Below are positions 1-14,062 of a stretch of 64,000 nt of DNA, in pieces. The DNA comes from Tetrahymena thermophila SB210. Taxonomy: Eukaryota; Ciliophora; Oligohymenophorea; Hymenostomatida; Tetrahymenidae. The stretch lies in the NCBI RefSeq assembly GCF_000189635.1, contig NW_002476157.1, forward strand, positions 62,001 through 126,000. Direction: 5' to 3'. The translations under genes and the position numbers were made by a program. The notes under the pieces were generated by a model. It made no database searches. It was not told the origin of the DNA and worked only from the letters and a program-made list of their open reading frames with translations. Each line of letters begins with the position of its first letter. The stretch's first letter is position 1.

Positions 1-1904
1 GCTAGTAATTAGTGGTAGTATCACTACTTTAATTCATATCTGATGTTAATTATGGTAAGGGAGTACTAGGATATTAATATTAACTCTGTTAATTAGAGCT
101 TTAAAAAGTTTCTACGATATTAGTCTAATCTGAAAGGACTTAAAAATTATTTTAAATACTAGCTTATTTCTGTTTATTTTCTAACTTTTCAGTCATTTTT
201 CTTTATTTTCTTTTTGGTTATCTTTTTTAGTTTTAATGACCTTATTGATTAGATTCATCTACAAAATTTTATTAAATATTTATTGAGTTTTGGTTACAGT
301 TATTTTCTCTTTTATTAGTAAATATATCCCTATTAATATTATTTTAACTCTTCAAGGATAATTAATCATTTTAATATGTGTTTTTGTTTTAAAAAATTAT
401 CTAATTAGATTCTATTAAATTATTTTTTCCAGTAAATTATTGTTGAATATTCGAATTTATTTGATTATCTTTTTGTGGTTTAGTAAATAAATTGTACTAA
501 AATTATTAATTTTAGTGTTTGTCTTATTTATTAGTTTAGTATTGGCTTATAACATTTTATTATTTTAGTTATAAAGTGTTTTGAGTAGGTTATTGATAAT
601 ATTAATGTTAACCCTCAAAGCTTTTTTGACCAAACTATTCTTAATTTCCAAAACTATTTTGACTAAATTCTTAAATATTGTTCCTAATTAAATAATTATT
701 TTAGAATAATTCACCAGCATTCTTTGCTTGATTAGCAAATTCTTTCTTTTAAAATTAAACTTTAACTAGATTTGAAGAGCTCTATGAAGGCAATTATTTT
801 TCATAATTAAGTTGTTATTATTGCTAAAATGAATTAGTATTAATACTTAATTTTTCTATTTTAGGAATCAATTAATCGCCATTTAAATCTTAATTTAACT
901 GCTAATTTATTTTTATTAAATTTTTTTGTTACAGATCTTAAAATTCATTTTTGTTTTTTTTAATTTATTTTTGTTATAAAATTGTAGATCCTTCAGGTGA
1001 AGCTTCATCTACTTATTAGATTTTCTATTTTTGATTATCTATTTTATTACTAATTTAATTATTTTCAGTATTTGACTAAATTAATTGACTCTTTTGACGA
1101 GTAATTATATTACTCTATGTTGTATTCCTTAAAGAAGAAGTTGAATCCTAAAGATTTTCATTTTAGGTTACACTTGAATTTTCTTTTCTTTTAAAACGTT
1201 TTATTACTTACTCCTCTTCAAAATCACTTACAGTTTCTTCATCTTCATCATCTTCATTTTCTTTTTTTAATTTTTTTTAGGTCTTTTTTTATTTATTTTG
1301 CAGTTTTTATTTAATATTTTTGTTTTAGCAAACTTAATTTTGCTAATTCAAAATAATTTAATCTCTTTTAATATTCTCTAGATTCTGAAATTAATTTAAA
1401 GATGAGCCTTTATTTATACTGTTAAATCTGATTTCTTCATTATTTGATGCTTTATTTTTCTCATTCTGATCTATAAATTTACTTATAGGTGGGCTATTAA
1501 GTGCCTATTTAATTAGTAAAAATATTTTTTAAAATAACTTATTTAGTAGAAATTAAATTTACTTTAAAATTGTTTTTGTTTGTTTTGTTGACAAATTGTT
1601 GCTTATAAGGAAGAAAATTGCAAGGAAAAACTATAAAATTGTAAGAAAGTTCATCCGCTAAAGAGTTATAAGGAAAATAAAAGCTGTCAAGTTAACTTTA
1701 GTTTAAAAACATTGTAGGATTCATTCCTTAACACCTTAAAATGACATTGTCCCTAAAAAGATTATTGTAGTTAGCAAACAAGGAGTTTCTTAATTAACTA
1801 GAAATAAAAGGTAGTTTTTAAACATGTTACCCATCTTTTTTAAGCTCTGCGCTATTAGCTACTTTTTATTTAATTGAAGACAACTTGTTCACAGATTATG
1901 ACAT
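1..1904 (-). CDS. Gln/Asn-rich protein of unknown function, 3' end cut by window edge
   Basis: This protein is not recognised. The frame starts at an ATG at 1904 (MSQSVNKLSSIKQ), which is the first Met after an upstream in-frame TGA. It runs 114 codons to an intron at 1505..1562 (GTAAAT donor, AATAG acceptor, 58 bp) and then stays open for about 501 codons to the window edge with no TGA. The N-terminal 110 residues have ordinary composition with several Phe, Tyr and Cys residues. The rest is very rich in Gln (mostly TAA/TAG codons), Asn, Ser and Lys, with an acidic patch (ENEDDEDEETVSDFEE) near 1220-1260. The composition is like that of disordered or prion-like proteins. No catalytic motif is visible. 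The gene is surely real, because the frame would be impossible by chance under the ciliate code, but I cannot propose a function. Confidence 0.8.
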
Positions 1905-3069
1905 TTGAAACAAACAACTTTAATTCTTTAGGTTTTTTTTGAGAACAAGAGAGTGAGTCTTTTGTTATTTGTTTTTTAATTGATTTGATTCTTAATTTAT
2001 TATTTTTTTTAATATTACTTTTAATTAAATCTTGTTTTATCAAGTTTTTTTTAAACAGATATTTTTGATCACTATTTTTCAATTTTTAATTATTTTTCCT
2101 TTTTAATTAAATCAAGGTATCTTCTGGTATCCAAATTCTAAAAATCAAAGAGTAATTAATTTAAAAGTATCTTTGATTTATACGGTATATTTTGAAAATT
2201 ATATAAGAGAGACAAAGCTTGTATTTTTTTTTTTTTGTAAGTTAGTTATATTTATAATTAAAAAAAATGTTAGTTAATCCAATTAACCTTTTTGATAAAA
2301 ATTTTAATTTATCAAAAATATATCCTAGCACAAAATCAAACGTATTCCTAATATGAAAAATGTTTTAATTAAAAAACACTATTGTACTTGTCTAAGTATT
2401 TCAATATTCATCTAAAATTACTAAGAAAATAAATTAAAGTACTTCAATTATAAAATTTAAAATATTTTTTATATTTTCTAAAAAATTAACGAAATTCATT
2501 TTTAAATTAAATTTCAAAAGTTGAATGGAAGGAAGCAAGAAAAAATAAATAAATTTGATATTTTTAAATTTATTTTTCATACAAATACATTAATACAATT
2601 TATTAAATATATTAATTAGTCAAGCAATCAATCAGTTTTTTTCATAAGATTTATTGTTTATTTCTTAATTTGTTAAAATTTCAAAAGAATTAGATAATCA
2701 TTTGAAAATTCTTATTACTCTACTAAATTTTCTAATTTTATTTACACAATTCTGAATTAATTCTATTTACTCTTTTTAAAACTTTTTTGATTAAAATTCA
2801 CCAAAAATTTTTAAGATATTTATTAAGTTGAAATAACTATTGATTTTTTTACAGACAGACACAAGCACTTTTTATTTACTAGTGAGAGAGACTCTTATAA
2901 AAAAAATATATTTTTTTAAATTTCAAGATAAACAATGAAAATAGAAGAAGATATTTTGAATAATTTAAATTAAAAATGAGGTGTTTTGTTATTATTGTTG
3001 TTATTATTTTATGAACTTTACTTAGATGATAGAGGAGAACAATATTGTTATTTTTTCACTCTTTCTTTT
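1905..3069. other. AT-rich intergenic spacer
   Basis: Between two minus-strand genes, so it holds the promoter of the Gln/Asn-rich gene and the 3' region of the receptor gene. The only ATG-led plus-strand frame noted (2935) reaches TGA after 14 codons. I see nothing else supportable. Confidence 0.7.
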
Positions 3070-4617
3070 TCATATTTAACTTCTTTTAGAAATATTTTCT
3101 GATATATTATTTACATTTGAAATCTTTCTTTATTTATATAATAATTTGGCATCACGCTTACTTAAGAAGAGCTGTTCTGAATTTTTGATATTCATCTATT
3201 GAATTTCTTTATCAAACAATTCCTCATCACTATCTTCTTCTATTTTTTCCATACGATTCCATTAGCCAGAGGTTTCGAATTATTATTTCTAAGTACGCTT
3301 AATATTTGCCTTTTTCTTCTAAATGCTATGATTTGGATGGTTCGAAGAATTTGGTCTACTTTAAGTTCTATGAGGTTTGTTATTTTAGCTTTTAATTTGA
3401 TTTTAATGATGGTTATGATTATGATGATGTTATTGCTACAGTTAATTTTAATTTTAATGCTAATTTTTTTTCTAGGTATGATGAGCTTGTCTTTCTTAAT
3501 CCTCTTCACCTTTCTTATTAGATATTGAATTCGAAGTAGAATTCATTTAGTTAGATTTTTCATGCTTAGAGTTTTTAGGTGAGTCAGTTTCACTACCAAT
3601 TTGATTTTGACTTGAAATATTACTGGAAGTATCATTAATTTTTTTGTTTTACACATTCTGGTTGGTGTCTGAGCTATAGTAGCTAAAATAATCGTCTTGA
3701 TCGTCTACATCAAGTAGTTTAGATTGCATTTAAGATAATTCATCTTTACTCTCATCACAGCACTCCCCACTTTGCTGCTCTTAATAAATTTAAGTTTTTG
3801 AAAGCGATACTCTATTTTTTATGGCATCAAGAATTCTTTTGTCACTTAAAAAAATGATCATAGTGAAAAATCCTTGAGAGCAAGTCAAAACTAAGGAAAT
3901 ATCTGTTAGAAATGTATTTCCTTCTCCACCAAAAGTTATGATTGTCCTATTTATAGTGCCAGCAAACCAACAAATTATCCAAAGACAGGGGTAATACAAA
4001 AACCTTCTAATAACAAAGTAAGTTTCTGTGTTTGCAATATCAAGATCTTTTAGCATTTTCATAGTTCTTAAAATGAGAATAAAATTTAAGAAAATACATA
4101 CCCATAAAGGAAAGTAAAATAAACCCCACACTTATAGCAGCTCAGCTACTCTTCCTAAATTATCAGTAATCCAGCAAACACCATTAGCCCTCCCAAAAGA
4201 CCCAGTTATAAAAGGGATTACACTTAGAACTAAAGGTATTACAAACCCTAAAAATATAAAGACTTTTTCTCTCTTTGCCATGTTCTTAATTTTATTCTTT
4301 ACTGTATCGTGAATAGTCAAAGAAAGGATAGTTATCCATATTAGCATACACTCAGAAGTGTAAGTAGAGATAAATGCTTAAATCATACATAATGGATTCA
4401 TACTATCGTTTTCATATGAGTTATTTATATCTAAAATAAACTCAAAAAACGCCTAAAAAGAATAAATTGTATTCGACATCCCTACATACATAATCATTTT
4501 ATTACCAAAAGTCTTCAATTCTGGAAGTCTGTAATAGCAAAATATTATGATGGTCCCGCCAATAATAGATATTGAGCAAGAAATCATTCCAAATATATTA
4601 ATTAGATACAAACTCAT
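3070..4617 (-). CDS. cAMP-receptor-like seven-transmembrane GPCR with a long His/Gln-rich tail
   Basis: Intronless 515-residue frame from ATG 4617 to TGA 3070. The first ~275 residues hold seven hydrophobic segments, starting at residue 1 (MSLYLINIFGMISCSISIIG). TM3 lies in LCMIQAFISTYTSECMLIWI. An extracellular CWIT motif precedes TM5 (VWGLFYFPLWVCIFLNFIL). This order matches class E/Dictyostelium cAR-type receptors, which signal through heterotrimeric G proteins at the plasma membrane; ligand cannot be inferred. The cytoplasmic tail (~240 residues) is polar, with a His/Asn/Gln run around 3420-3470 and an acidic stretch (EKIEEDSDEELFDKE) near the end. The tail frame is confirmed because it is continuous with the membrane domain; frames read in other phases over 3200-3530 are shadows. 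It could alternatively be an orphan GPR family, but the 7TM call is firm. Confidence 0.85.
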
Positions 4618-5807
4618 GACTAATCTAAAACTAAATATTCTTAATGCTCAATGAAAGTAGAATATGTGAATTAGTGTCCAACAATGATTGATTAATTTAT
4701 TGTCTATAAACTAAAGCGCTTATTTTGTTACCGCTTAGCTGTTCCTTTATAAAATAAATACAAGGGAAAATATTTGCTTCAATTAGCTTACTTGCTTGTA
4801 AAATTATTAAGCCTCTTAAATTACTAATTTCTCTACAAATTTGTTTTATGTTTTTATTCCCAACCACACTCTAAATATTAATTAATATATCTATTTATTA
4901 ATTAATGTATTTGTTTTAAATATCTTTCTATGCTCCTTTGATAAAGAATGTATAAAATCCAAATCTATGAGTCTTTATTTTCCTAATTCTTATTTAAATT
5001 ATTTTTTACCTTCCATCTTTTTTTTATATTTTACTTTCTTTTCAGAAAAACTTATTACTGATTAGAGCTGAAGCAAAACTATCTTTTCAGCTCAGCAAAT
5101 AAAAAGCTATCCTATTTTGATAAATTGATTAATTGGTTTGTTAGTTTGTTTAATTTTTTTACAACCTTAAATGATGAATTGAAGTAAATATTACGAAATT
5201 TGTTTATATTCAAATCATTTACATATTTTTTCATTTTCAAACCAAATATCTCATTAAATAAATAAAGTAGATATGTGAAAAAAATAAAGATTTCTTCCTT
5301 CCTTAAATTTTATAATTTAAATATTTGTAAAATCACAAATTTTTCAATAGAAGTTAAAAATTAACTCCTGCATAATAAATAAGATCAAATATATTACAAT
5401 TCTTTATATTCTTAATAATCTCCAAGTATATCATTGTATAATTGAAATGAAGATATGTAAACGCATTCTTAACTTATTAGTAAAATCATGACGAAAAAGC
5501 TAAGCTATAAAAAATTATTGATATCTTTCTAATAAGAAAATTAAAAAAATAAAAGATTTGCTCTCTAAATTAAAAAAAAAATTGGTACTTGTATAAAAGA
5601 ATAACTTCAAAAATTTATGGAGAATTGCTTGATATCTGCAATTATTTTACTACAAAAATTATCAACCGACATCATCAAAAAAAAAAATCCAGAATACAAT
5701 TTTTTAGTTTTATAGACAATTTCTTTTAGAAAAATTCAACAACAGTAAATTTTATTAAAAAGATGAATTAAACGAATAATTAAATATCTTTTTTGATTTA
5801 GTAATTA
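4618..5807. other. AT-rich intergenic spacer
   Basis: Upstream of the receptor and downstream of the RAD54-like gene, both on the minus strand. No conserved motif or RNA gene recognised. Confidence 0.7.
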
Positions 5808-8800
5808 TCATTTTTTTAATTTTTTAAGTATATTTTTGGCTGGATTAGTATCACTTGTTGTAGTTGCTTTTCTTCTTCCTCTTCTGCCTTTTGTTACAAC
5901 AACTTCATCTTCATCTTCAGCTTTTTCTTCAACTTGCATATCTGCTTCTTTATTATCTTTATTTTATGATTCTTCCTCCTTTTCAGCTGCAATTTAGTTA
6001 TCTATAAGATCTTCATTCTTTATTTCTTTTATGGGTTATTCATTATCTGAATCCTTTTTTTTAGCATAATTAAATATAGCAAAATCATCATCACTCTCAT
6101 TACACTCTTTAACATTTTTATCATCTTCCTCTATTATTCTGCTTAGCTCTCCTGTTGCTGCTGTGGATTCAGAGATGTCTTTAGTTAATTCTTCTCTTAT
6201 TTTTTCTTCCTCTTCTTCATTAATTTCTTTATCATCTAATGAATCTTCTCCATCAGCTTCATCTTCATTTTAGGCTTCTGGTTTTAAGAAAATATTTCCT
6301 TCATCAAAAGCATTATCAATTACATTTTCACTCTCTTACTCCTAATCTTTCTTTTCTCCCTTAATTGTTCTCTTTACAAAAGTTATATATTTCTCCATAG
6401 TATCAACATAATCAGGAGTAAACTCTTTTAATTAATTTAATTAATTTTCATCTTCTTTAAAGCTGGTACATTAATTATCTCCCTTAAATTCAAAAAGTTA
6501 TTTTAGTTTATCATTATTATATTGTTTAACAATCATTTTTTCATCAACTACATTTTAACTTAAGTCTTCTTTCAAGAACTATCTCTGTAGAACTTTTTCT
6601 TCCATAGTGCCACAAGCAACTAATCTGTAAATATGCACTGGTTTTGTTTATCCATCTCTCCAAATTCTTCCCATAACCTTAATTGATAAAATTTGATATA
6701 ATTAATAATTCTATTAAATTCAATAATGATCTATAAAAATCACCCAAAGATAATTAAATATATTTAAAAATTATTTAAAAAAGGAAATTTAAATTAAAAA
6801 AGCATTAATATTACAACATTTTTCAATACAAACTGTGAAAATTTGATACTAAACCAAAATTTATTTTTCTAAAATTAATGAAGATTAATTACCTATAAAT
6901 CGTTTGAAGGATTCCAGTTAGCTTCCATTAAAACCATTCTGTTTGCTGCACTAAGATTTAAACCTGTACCACCTGCACTACCACAAAGCAAGAAAACTTT
7001 GATGTCATTAGTGGGGTCTTAGAATCTTTTTGTTGAAAATATTTCTATTTATTGGAAAAATCAAAAAAAATTTCTAACCTATCAATCAATTCTTATCTTT
7101 TTTGTGCATTCACTGAACCATCAAGACGGACAAATTTTAAATTTTTTTATTTGATCATAATTTATAGAACATCAAGAGTTTAAGTCCAATAAGATACGAT
7201 AATTATTCTTTCAGTTGATTTTTAGGCTATTTCAATCTATCTCATTTAATCTAGTAAATCTGAAATAAATTTAAACTTAAAAGAAGCTTCCCAATCATCA
7301 AGTTGATAATCTTAAGGGAAATATTGCTTAAACTCTTAAGACGTTTGCTATTTTTATTATAGATTATTAATTTAATCAAATATAAAAATAATTATTTTAT
7401 TTACGTTGCCTACATCAGTGTATATAAGCTAAGGGTGATTGAGTAACTTTCTCATTATAGTCAGAAGGCCAAAAGCACCTTCACCAGTATCAAGTTCGCT
7501 TTTATTATATCTTGCTTATATCATCTTCTTATATAACATGTTTTAAAAAGGTGTAAGCTTCAAAAAGATAAAGTATTCAGAACGAGGAGGTAATAATTTT
7601 TCCAAAATATCAGCCTTTCTTCTTAAAACGAATCTACTGATTATATGAGTGAGTTCTTTACTTCTTACAGCAGCCTTTTCGACAGCATCTGCAGAAGCAT
7701 CACTTTTTAAAGCTGCCAAAATAGGATCTGAAAAAACAAATTTAAACTACTTTTCGTTTTCAAAGATATTCGGGTTAACAAACCTTTAATTAGAAAAAAT
7801 TAAGTTCATAATAAAAAGATATTATAATTTATACTTAACACAAGAGTAGAATTCATCTAAAGAGTTCTGAAGTGGTGTACCAGTTAGTATAATACGCCTA
7901 TTGCATTTAATTGAATTAAAAGATCTAAATGTTTTGATATTCATGTTTTTGAGTCTGTGACCTTCATCGAAAATTAAGAGGTCACAAGCATTAGATAAAG
8001 TCTCTACATGCATTCTAAATTACTCGTAAGAAATTAGAAGCATTTTAGCTGAGCTACTTGCGAATTCTTTGCAAATTCTGATTACCTAATATTTATTAAA
8101 TTTAGCAGTTTAATTTAATCAAATTTTGTTAAATTAAATATATTTTATACTGTTTCTCTTTTGCCTAAAGCTATTTTAGGGATTAAACGTGCATCTCCTA
8201 GCCATTTTTTTACTTCTTTATTCCAACTTCCTAATAGACTTACTGGTGCTACTACTACAACTTTTCTAATTAAAGGTGAAGTTCCTGAATGTGGATCTAT
8301 TAATTAATTAATTATTTTTTTATAAACTATTTATAACCTAAAATAAATTTTTAGCATTACTTCTTCTTATCAAAGTCCAGATTAATGCTATTGTTTGAAG
8401 TGTCTTACCGAGACCCATACTATCCTAAAATTGATTATAAAATCAATTAATTAGTTATTTGAATAATATTTTAATAATTTACAGCTAAAATGCAACCACC
8501 AATATCAGGTCCTCTAAGGCCTGAAATACACTCAAACATAAATTTAACACCCAATCTTTGATGAATTCTCATGCTATTATTCAAGTAAACATCGATGTAA
8601 ACAGGAAAAAGTTATTTATTAGAAGGGTCAGTGAGCAAATACGAGTTTTCAGGAACAACTATATCTGAGGGTTTAGGCCCTTCAGACTATGTATTTTTCT
8701 TCATTGGGGCTATTTTTTTTTTGGCGCTTTTAATGTATTTTAGACAAAAAAGAGTTAAATTTTAGTTTTAGTAAGAAATCTTTATCAAAAGAGTAGCTAA

Positions 8801-9568
8801 AAATAAACTAAATTACATTGTTTAATCTTTTTCATAAGTCATTTTGGCCTTGACAAAGCATCTTCCACTTAAGAAATCATCTTTTGATATTTTATCATCC
8901 TGCTCAACTAAATTTTATTAAAAAAATCAATTGAAATCATCACTTTAAATTACTTTCTGCTTACCAAAATATTAACCTACTATGTATTAGTTTCCATTAT
9001 CTGGATTAGGACAATACAGTTTTGATTTGTAGCTATCGTAAATTTTTTCTCCATCTGAGTTATATATTTATACTTTACTAGAAGTAAATACTATAATACC
9101 ATCATCTAATACTTTGTGTTTTTTCTTAACGTCTTTCGACCAAAAGCATTTATAAAATTCTTCAGGACTATTTTTTTCTTCTTATTATGGTGGTTAATTT
9201 TTTGCTGTAGGATTTGTGCTAAAAGTTGAGCTAGGTTTCATTTAAGTTTTAGTATCAGTATTACTTTTAACTTCTAACTTACTTACTAAAGGTTTGAATG
9301 GCTTTGACTTCAATCCTAATAAGCCCTATGGTTTATTTTAAATTACAGGAGTAGTTTTTTCTTTGTTTTCTTTTAAATTTTCTGAATCACTAATAGGCTA
9401 TTCTTTTGAGTCAACTGACTCTTCTTTCTTAGTAGCTTTTGCTGACTCTAAGTTAGAAGGAGCAGAAATAGTTTATTTCAGCAATGGCTTTTAAAATGGT
9501 TTTGATAAACCGCTTGTATTTTCTGAACCATCTTTAGATCCAGGAGGTTTGAATGGTTTTTTTAACAT
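5808..9568 (-). CDS. RAD54B-type SNF2 family DNA translocase
   Basis: SNF2/RAD54 family ATPase, which in other eukaryotes remodels Rad51 filaments and D-loops in homologous recombination in the nucleus. Start ATG 9568, stop TGA 5808. Eight introns fit (8908..8964, 8425..8482, 8297..8327, 8086..8150, 7784..7834, 7348..7404, 7026..7078, 6678..6892), giving 1057 residues. The N-terminal region has repeats of the type KPFKPP/KPFQKP, then a segment EFYKCFWSKDVKKKHK that is characteristic of RAD54B rather than RAD54. Helicase motifs in order: Walker A DSMGLGKT near residue 345, DEGH near 462, TGTPLQNSLDEFY, and motif VI MGRIWRDGQ near 775. The C-terminal ~200 residues are acidic and end in a basic AT-hook-like KGRRGRRK and KNILKKLKK. 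In-frame bases 8728..8820 may be one more intron. The family call is strong; RAD54B over RAD54 rests on the N-terminal block. Confidence 0.9.
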
Positions 9569-10899
9569 TATAAAGTTTGAAAGTTGTAATGATTTATTAT
9601 TTACTTTAAATCTATCCAATTATTTTTTAATAATAATTAAATATTGCGGCAAAAGTTGTATAAGGTTTTATCAAAAACATTATTTTTGATTTGAAATTTA
9701 TATTAAAATTGTTGAATATTTAAGAATTTTAAATTTTTTAGTTGAAATTTGTTGAGAAAATTCAGAAAAAATAAATTCAATTAAGATATCATTTTTATTT
9801 TTAATAATAAATACTTTTAAAATGAATTTATATAACAAAAAAAAAGAATCATCTAAGAATAAATAGATGAATAAATCAATGAATTATTTAATCAATCAAT
9901 TAATATAAATTAATCTAAATCTGAAAAAATTCATGTAAAATGTAACATTTTAAAAACTAAAATTAATCTAAATTTTAATTAAAAAAAAAATTTTATAAAT
10001 TTTTTAAACTGTGTTTTATAAAAACTAAGAAAATATTAAATAATATTTGTAAATTTTGAATTTTATGAATTTAAAAACTAATATTTTTAATAGTTTTTTA
10101 ATTAAATCTAATAATTATAAAATGTCAAAAATTAAATTTATGGTATTAAATATTTGTAATGTGTTTAAGTAATAAAAAATAAAAAAGCTAAAAATAATGA
10201 TAGGTTTAAAAGTGGAAACTAGTTAATTTAAAAATTTTTTTAATTTTCTAACTAAAATCTAACAAAAAAGCATAAATAACTAAATTATTAATCTAATATT
10301 ATTTATTTTATTAACTAAAAAATAAAATATTATCTTTTGATAAATTTATGATCAACCTACCTTCAAAATAACTTATCAAATTTAAATTAAAAAAATTGAA
10401 ATCATTTTAATTTAAAACTCAAAATTACTCAATTATTAATTAATATCTTTACTGTCTCTTAGATAAATAAAAAAATAAACATATTTTTATTAGCTAAATT
10501 TGATTTTATATAAAAAAAATAAATTTTGCAAAAAGAATCTATTTAAATAACATTTTTTATTTTTAATTGATATTGATTATTTATATTCAAATCATATAAA
10601 GTTTTTAGGATTTATTTATTAATTTTTTAAATTTATTTTTACATTTTACAAACTTTATTGCTGCTTAATAAATGTAAGAAATTTTTTTTGCAAACATTTA
10701 GCTACTTATTAAAAAAAATATTATCAAAAAAAATATTTGTTCTTTTTTATATAAATGAATTTCTTTATAATGTTTTAATAAATCTTTTTTCTTATGTTTG
10801 TAAACTAATTGCTATAATGAAGTATAAAAATGAAGTTATAAAATAGTAAAATAAGCAACATTATATTTTTTTATATTTATTAATTTATTTATCAATCTA
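9569..10899. other. AT-rich intergenic spacer
   Basis: Promoter side of the RAD54B-like gene and 3' side of malate dehydrogenase. A short plus-strand frame at 10658-10846 is Lys/Leu/Phe-rich without recognisable features and is more likely chance. Nothing else seen. Confidence 0.65.
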
Positions 10900-11964
<1,065 letters not shown>

Positions 11965-13148
11965 TTGGTTTATATTATTGATTTACCTTTTTTTACTGAA
12001 TTATCTTTTTGATCAAATATTTATTTGAATTTTATTTAATTATAACGATTAAATAGGAGACGTATCCTCTCTTCTACTTACTTACCATTTATTTAAAAAT
12101 TCAAGCAAATCAACATGATTTATATGGGAATGAATTAGGTAAAAGAAAGCAAGCATGTATATTTTTAGAACAGAATTTTGGGTGCTTTTGAATTTTATTA
12201 TATGGATAATAAATAAATGTGATATATGATTGAGCCATAAAATATCTCAATAATTACGTCACTTACGTAGAAATGATTATTTACGCACTTAAAATCCTTA
12301 AGCAAATTTCATTCAGCTTTCTTTCTCCTTAACTTCTATATTTGTAAATTTAAAAGCTTTTCTGATCAACTTTAAAACTAGCATTATAAATTGAAGTTAA
12401 ATCTTAACTTAACTATTGAAGTATCAGATAACAACAAAATTATTACTTAACTATAATAGAATTTTCTAATTAGAAGAGTATCTTTGTAACTAAAATTTCA
12501 AATCTATATCTTATAAATTCGAAATAAGATATAAATTAAAAATATTAATTTCTTATCAATTTTCTATTTATTATTTAACAATTTTTTTTTCTACTCAAAA
12601 TAAACAGCTTGTCTCTTTCTCTTCCCTCTGATCTTAATTATTCCACTTTTAGTAATTAAAAAGTTTAAATAATTTTTATTTGGCTATTTTTTATGCATCG
12701 TTTTACGTTATTTAAATGATCATTTATAAAAATACATCCAAAATCTACTAATAAAATGTATCTTAACTAAAATGATTTAAATAATTTTAAATATTACGAG
12801 GATGCTAAGAACTTTTTTTTAGAAGTATAATTAATTTTTATATTAAATACTGATGATTTTTTCCTTATATTTTTTCGTTATTATCAAATATTCAAATATA
12901 GATTTTATAAGTATTTAAAAGTAATAATTTTTTTTAATTACAAATAGACTTGAGTATTTCTTAAAAGAATTAGTTTTTAAATATAAAGTAAAAAATGTAT
13001 TGCTTTTGAAGATTAATACTTTTCTGTAATATTTATAATTAAGATTATTGAAATAAATATTTTTTTTAATTTAACAAATCTTTGGTTATAAAAAGCGGTT
13101 TTTGTTCAATTTTTTGAATTAAAACTTGAGATTTAAAAAAATAAATCA
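11965..13148. other. divergent intergenic spacer
   Basis: Separates the divergently transcribed malate dehydrogenase and B-box/macrodomain genes, so it should hold both promoters. Very AT-rich; no specific element recognised. Confidence 0.7.
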
Positions 13149-14062
13149 ATGGACTTAAATTAAAATATTAAAATTTCTACACCAAAAGAATTAGATAATA
13201 TTATGTAATAGTAGCAGTAGTTTTTGTGTAAATTACATAAAAAGTAAAATTTATTCAAATGTTCATGTGAGTAAAATTTTATTTGTACAACTTGCTTTGA
13301 CTCAGGAAAGCATATAAATCATGTAGTTGATACTATAGCATCAGATGAAGCTCCTAATTCAATAAACTTCTAAAAAATATATTTAAAAAATGTTTGTTAT
13401 TTATCACCTTTCATAATTAATTTGTACAAATTTTGATATTTAGAAAACAAATAATTCTTTTAATTTAAAAGAAAGATGAAGAAAAAGGTGAGCAAGGTTA
13501 AGTTTTTGAAGTAAAAGGAGATTTGTTGAATTTTTAGGCTGATATAATTGTATAATAGTGTAATTGTATTACTACAAATGAAAAAGGGCTTTCTTAATCT
13601 ATATTAAAAAAATTTGGGGTAAGTGCTTATGAGACAAGAGTGAAAGGTAAAGGAAATATTGCTGATGTAAGCTCAATAGATATTCCAGGTACATGCTTAT
13701 TTTAAAAACCTAAGATAAAAAACAAAAATTGCTAAATCCAATATATCGCAAATCTCTTTAGCCAATTTACGCCAGGAAAGAATGGATTTAAATACTAAAA
13801 TACACTATGTCAATAAATATAGGATCCATTAACAAACAAACCTATTGTTGATAATTTCTCAAGTAGAGAAAAATGGTTTGAAGTGTGCTTATAATAATTG
13901 GCAGATTTTGCTAAGGAAAAGCAATTATTCAAGATAGCATTTCCCTATAAAATTGGATGTGGCCTCGCAGGAGGTAAATGGGAAAACTACAAAAAAATGA
14001 TATAAGAATTTTCAGAGAATAATATAGATTTAAAAATATACATCGTCTAACTTGAAGAATGA
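13149..14062 (+). CDS. B-box zinc finger fused to a TARG1/Poa1-like macrodomain
   Basis: 277-residue protein of two exons; intron 13392..13471 (GTTTGT donor, AAAAG acceptor, the only acceptor that keeps the frame). The N-terminal exon carries a perfect B-box 2 pattern: Cys27, His30, Cys38, Cys46, Cys49, His55, His58 (C-x2-H-x7-C-x7-C-x2-C-x5-H-x2-H) after a Gln run. Residues ~90-277 form a macrodomain: VFEVKGDLLNFQADIIVQQCN at the start and AFPYKIGCGLAGGKWENY near the end, the signature of Poa1/TARG1-type enzymes that hydrolyse ADP-ribose esters or ADP-ribose-1''-phosphate. The B-box suggests a protein-protein or targeting role. Activity is inferred from family only. A decayed copy of its 3' end follows directly (14117-14245). 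The joining of the exons needs transcript support, since the acceptor is non-standard. Confidence 0.85.

Noticed and set aside
3199-3528. Hydrophobic plus-strand frame and a Lys/Ile-rich minus-strand frame over the receptor tail
   Set aside because: The minus frame continuous with the seven-transmembrane region runs through here to TGA 3070; the others are shadows of its His/Gln-rich codons.
10658-10846. 62-codon plus-strand frame, Lys/Leu/Phe-rich
   Set aside because: No signal, motif or splice context; expected by chance in this AT content.
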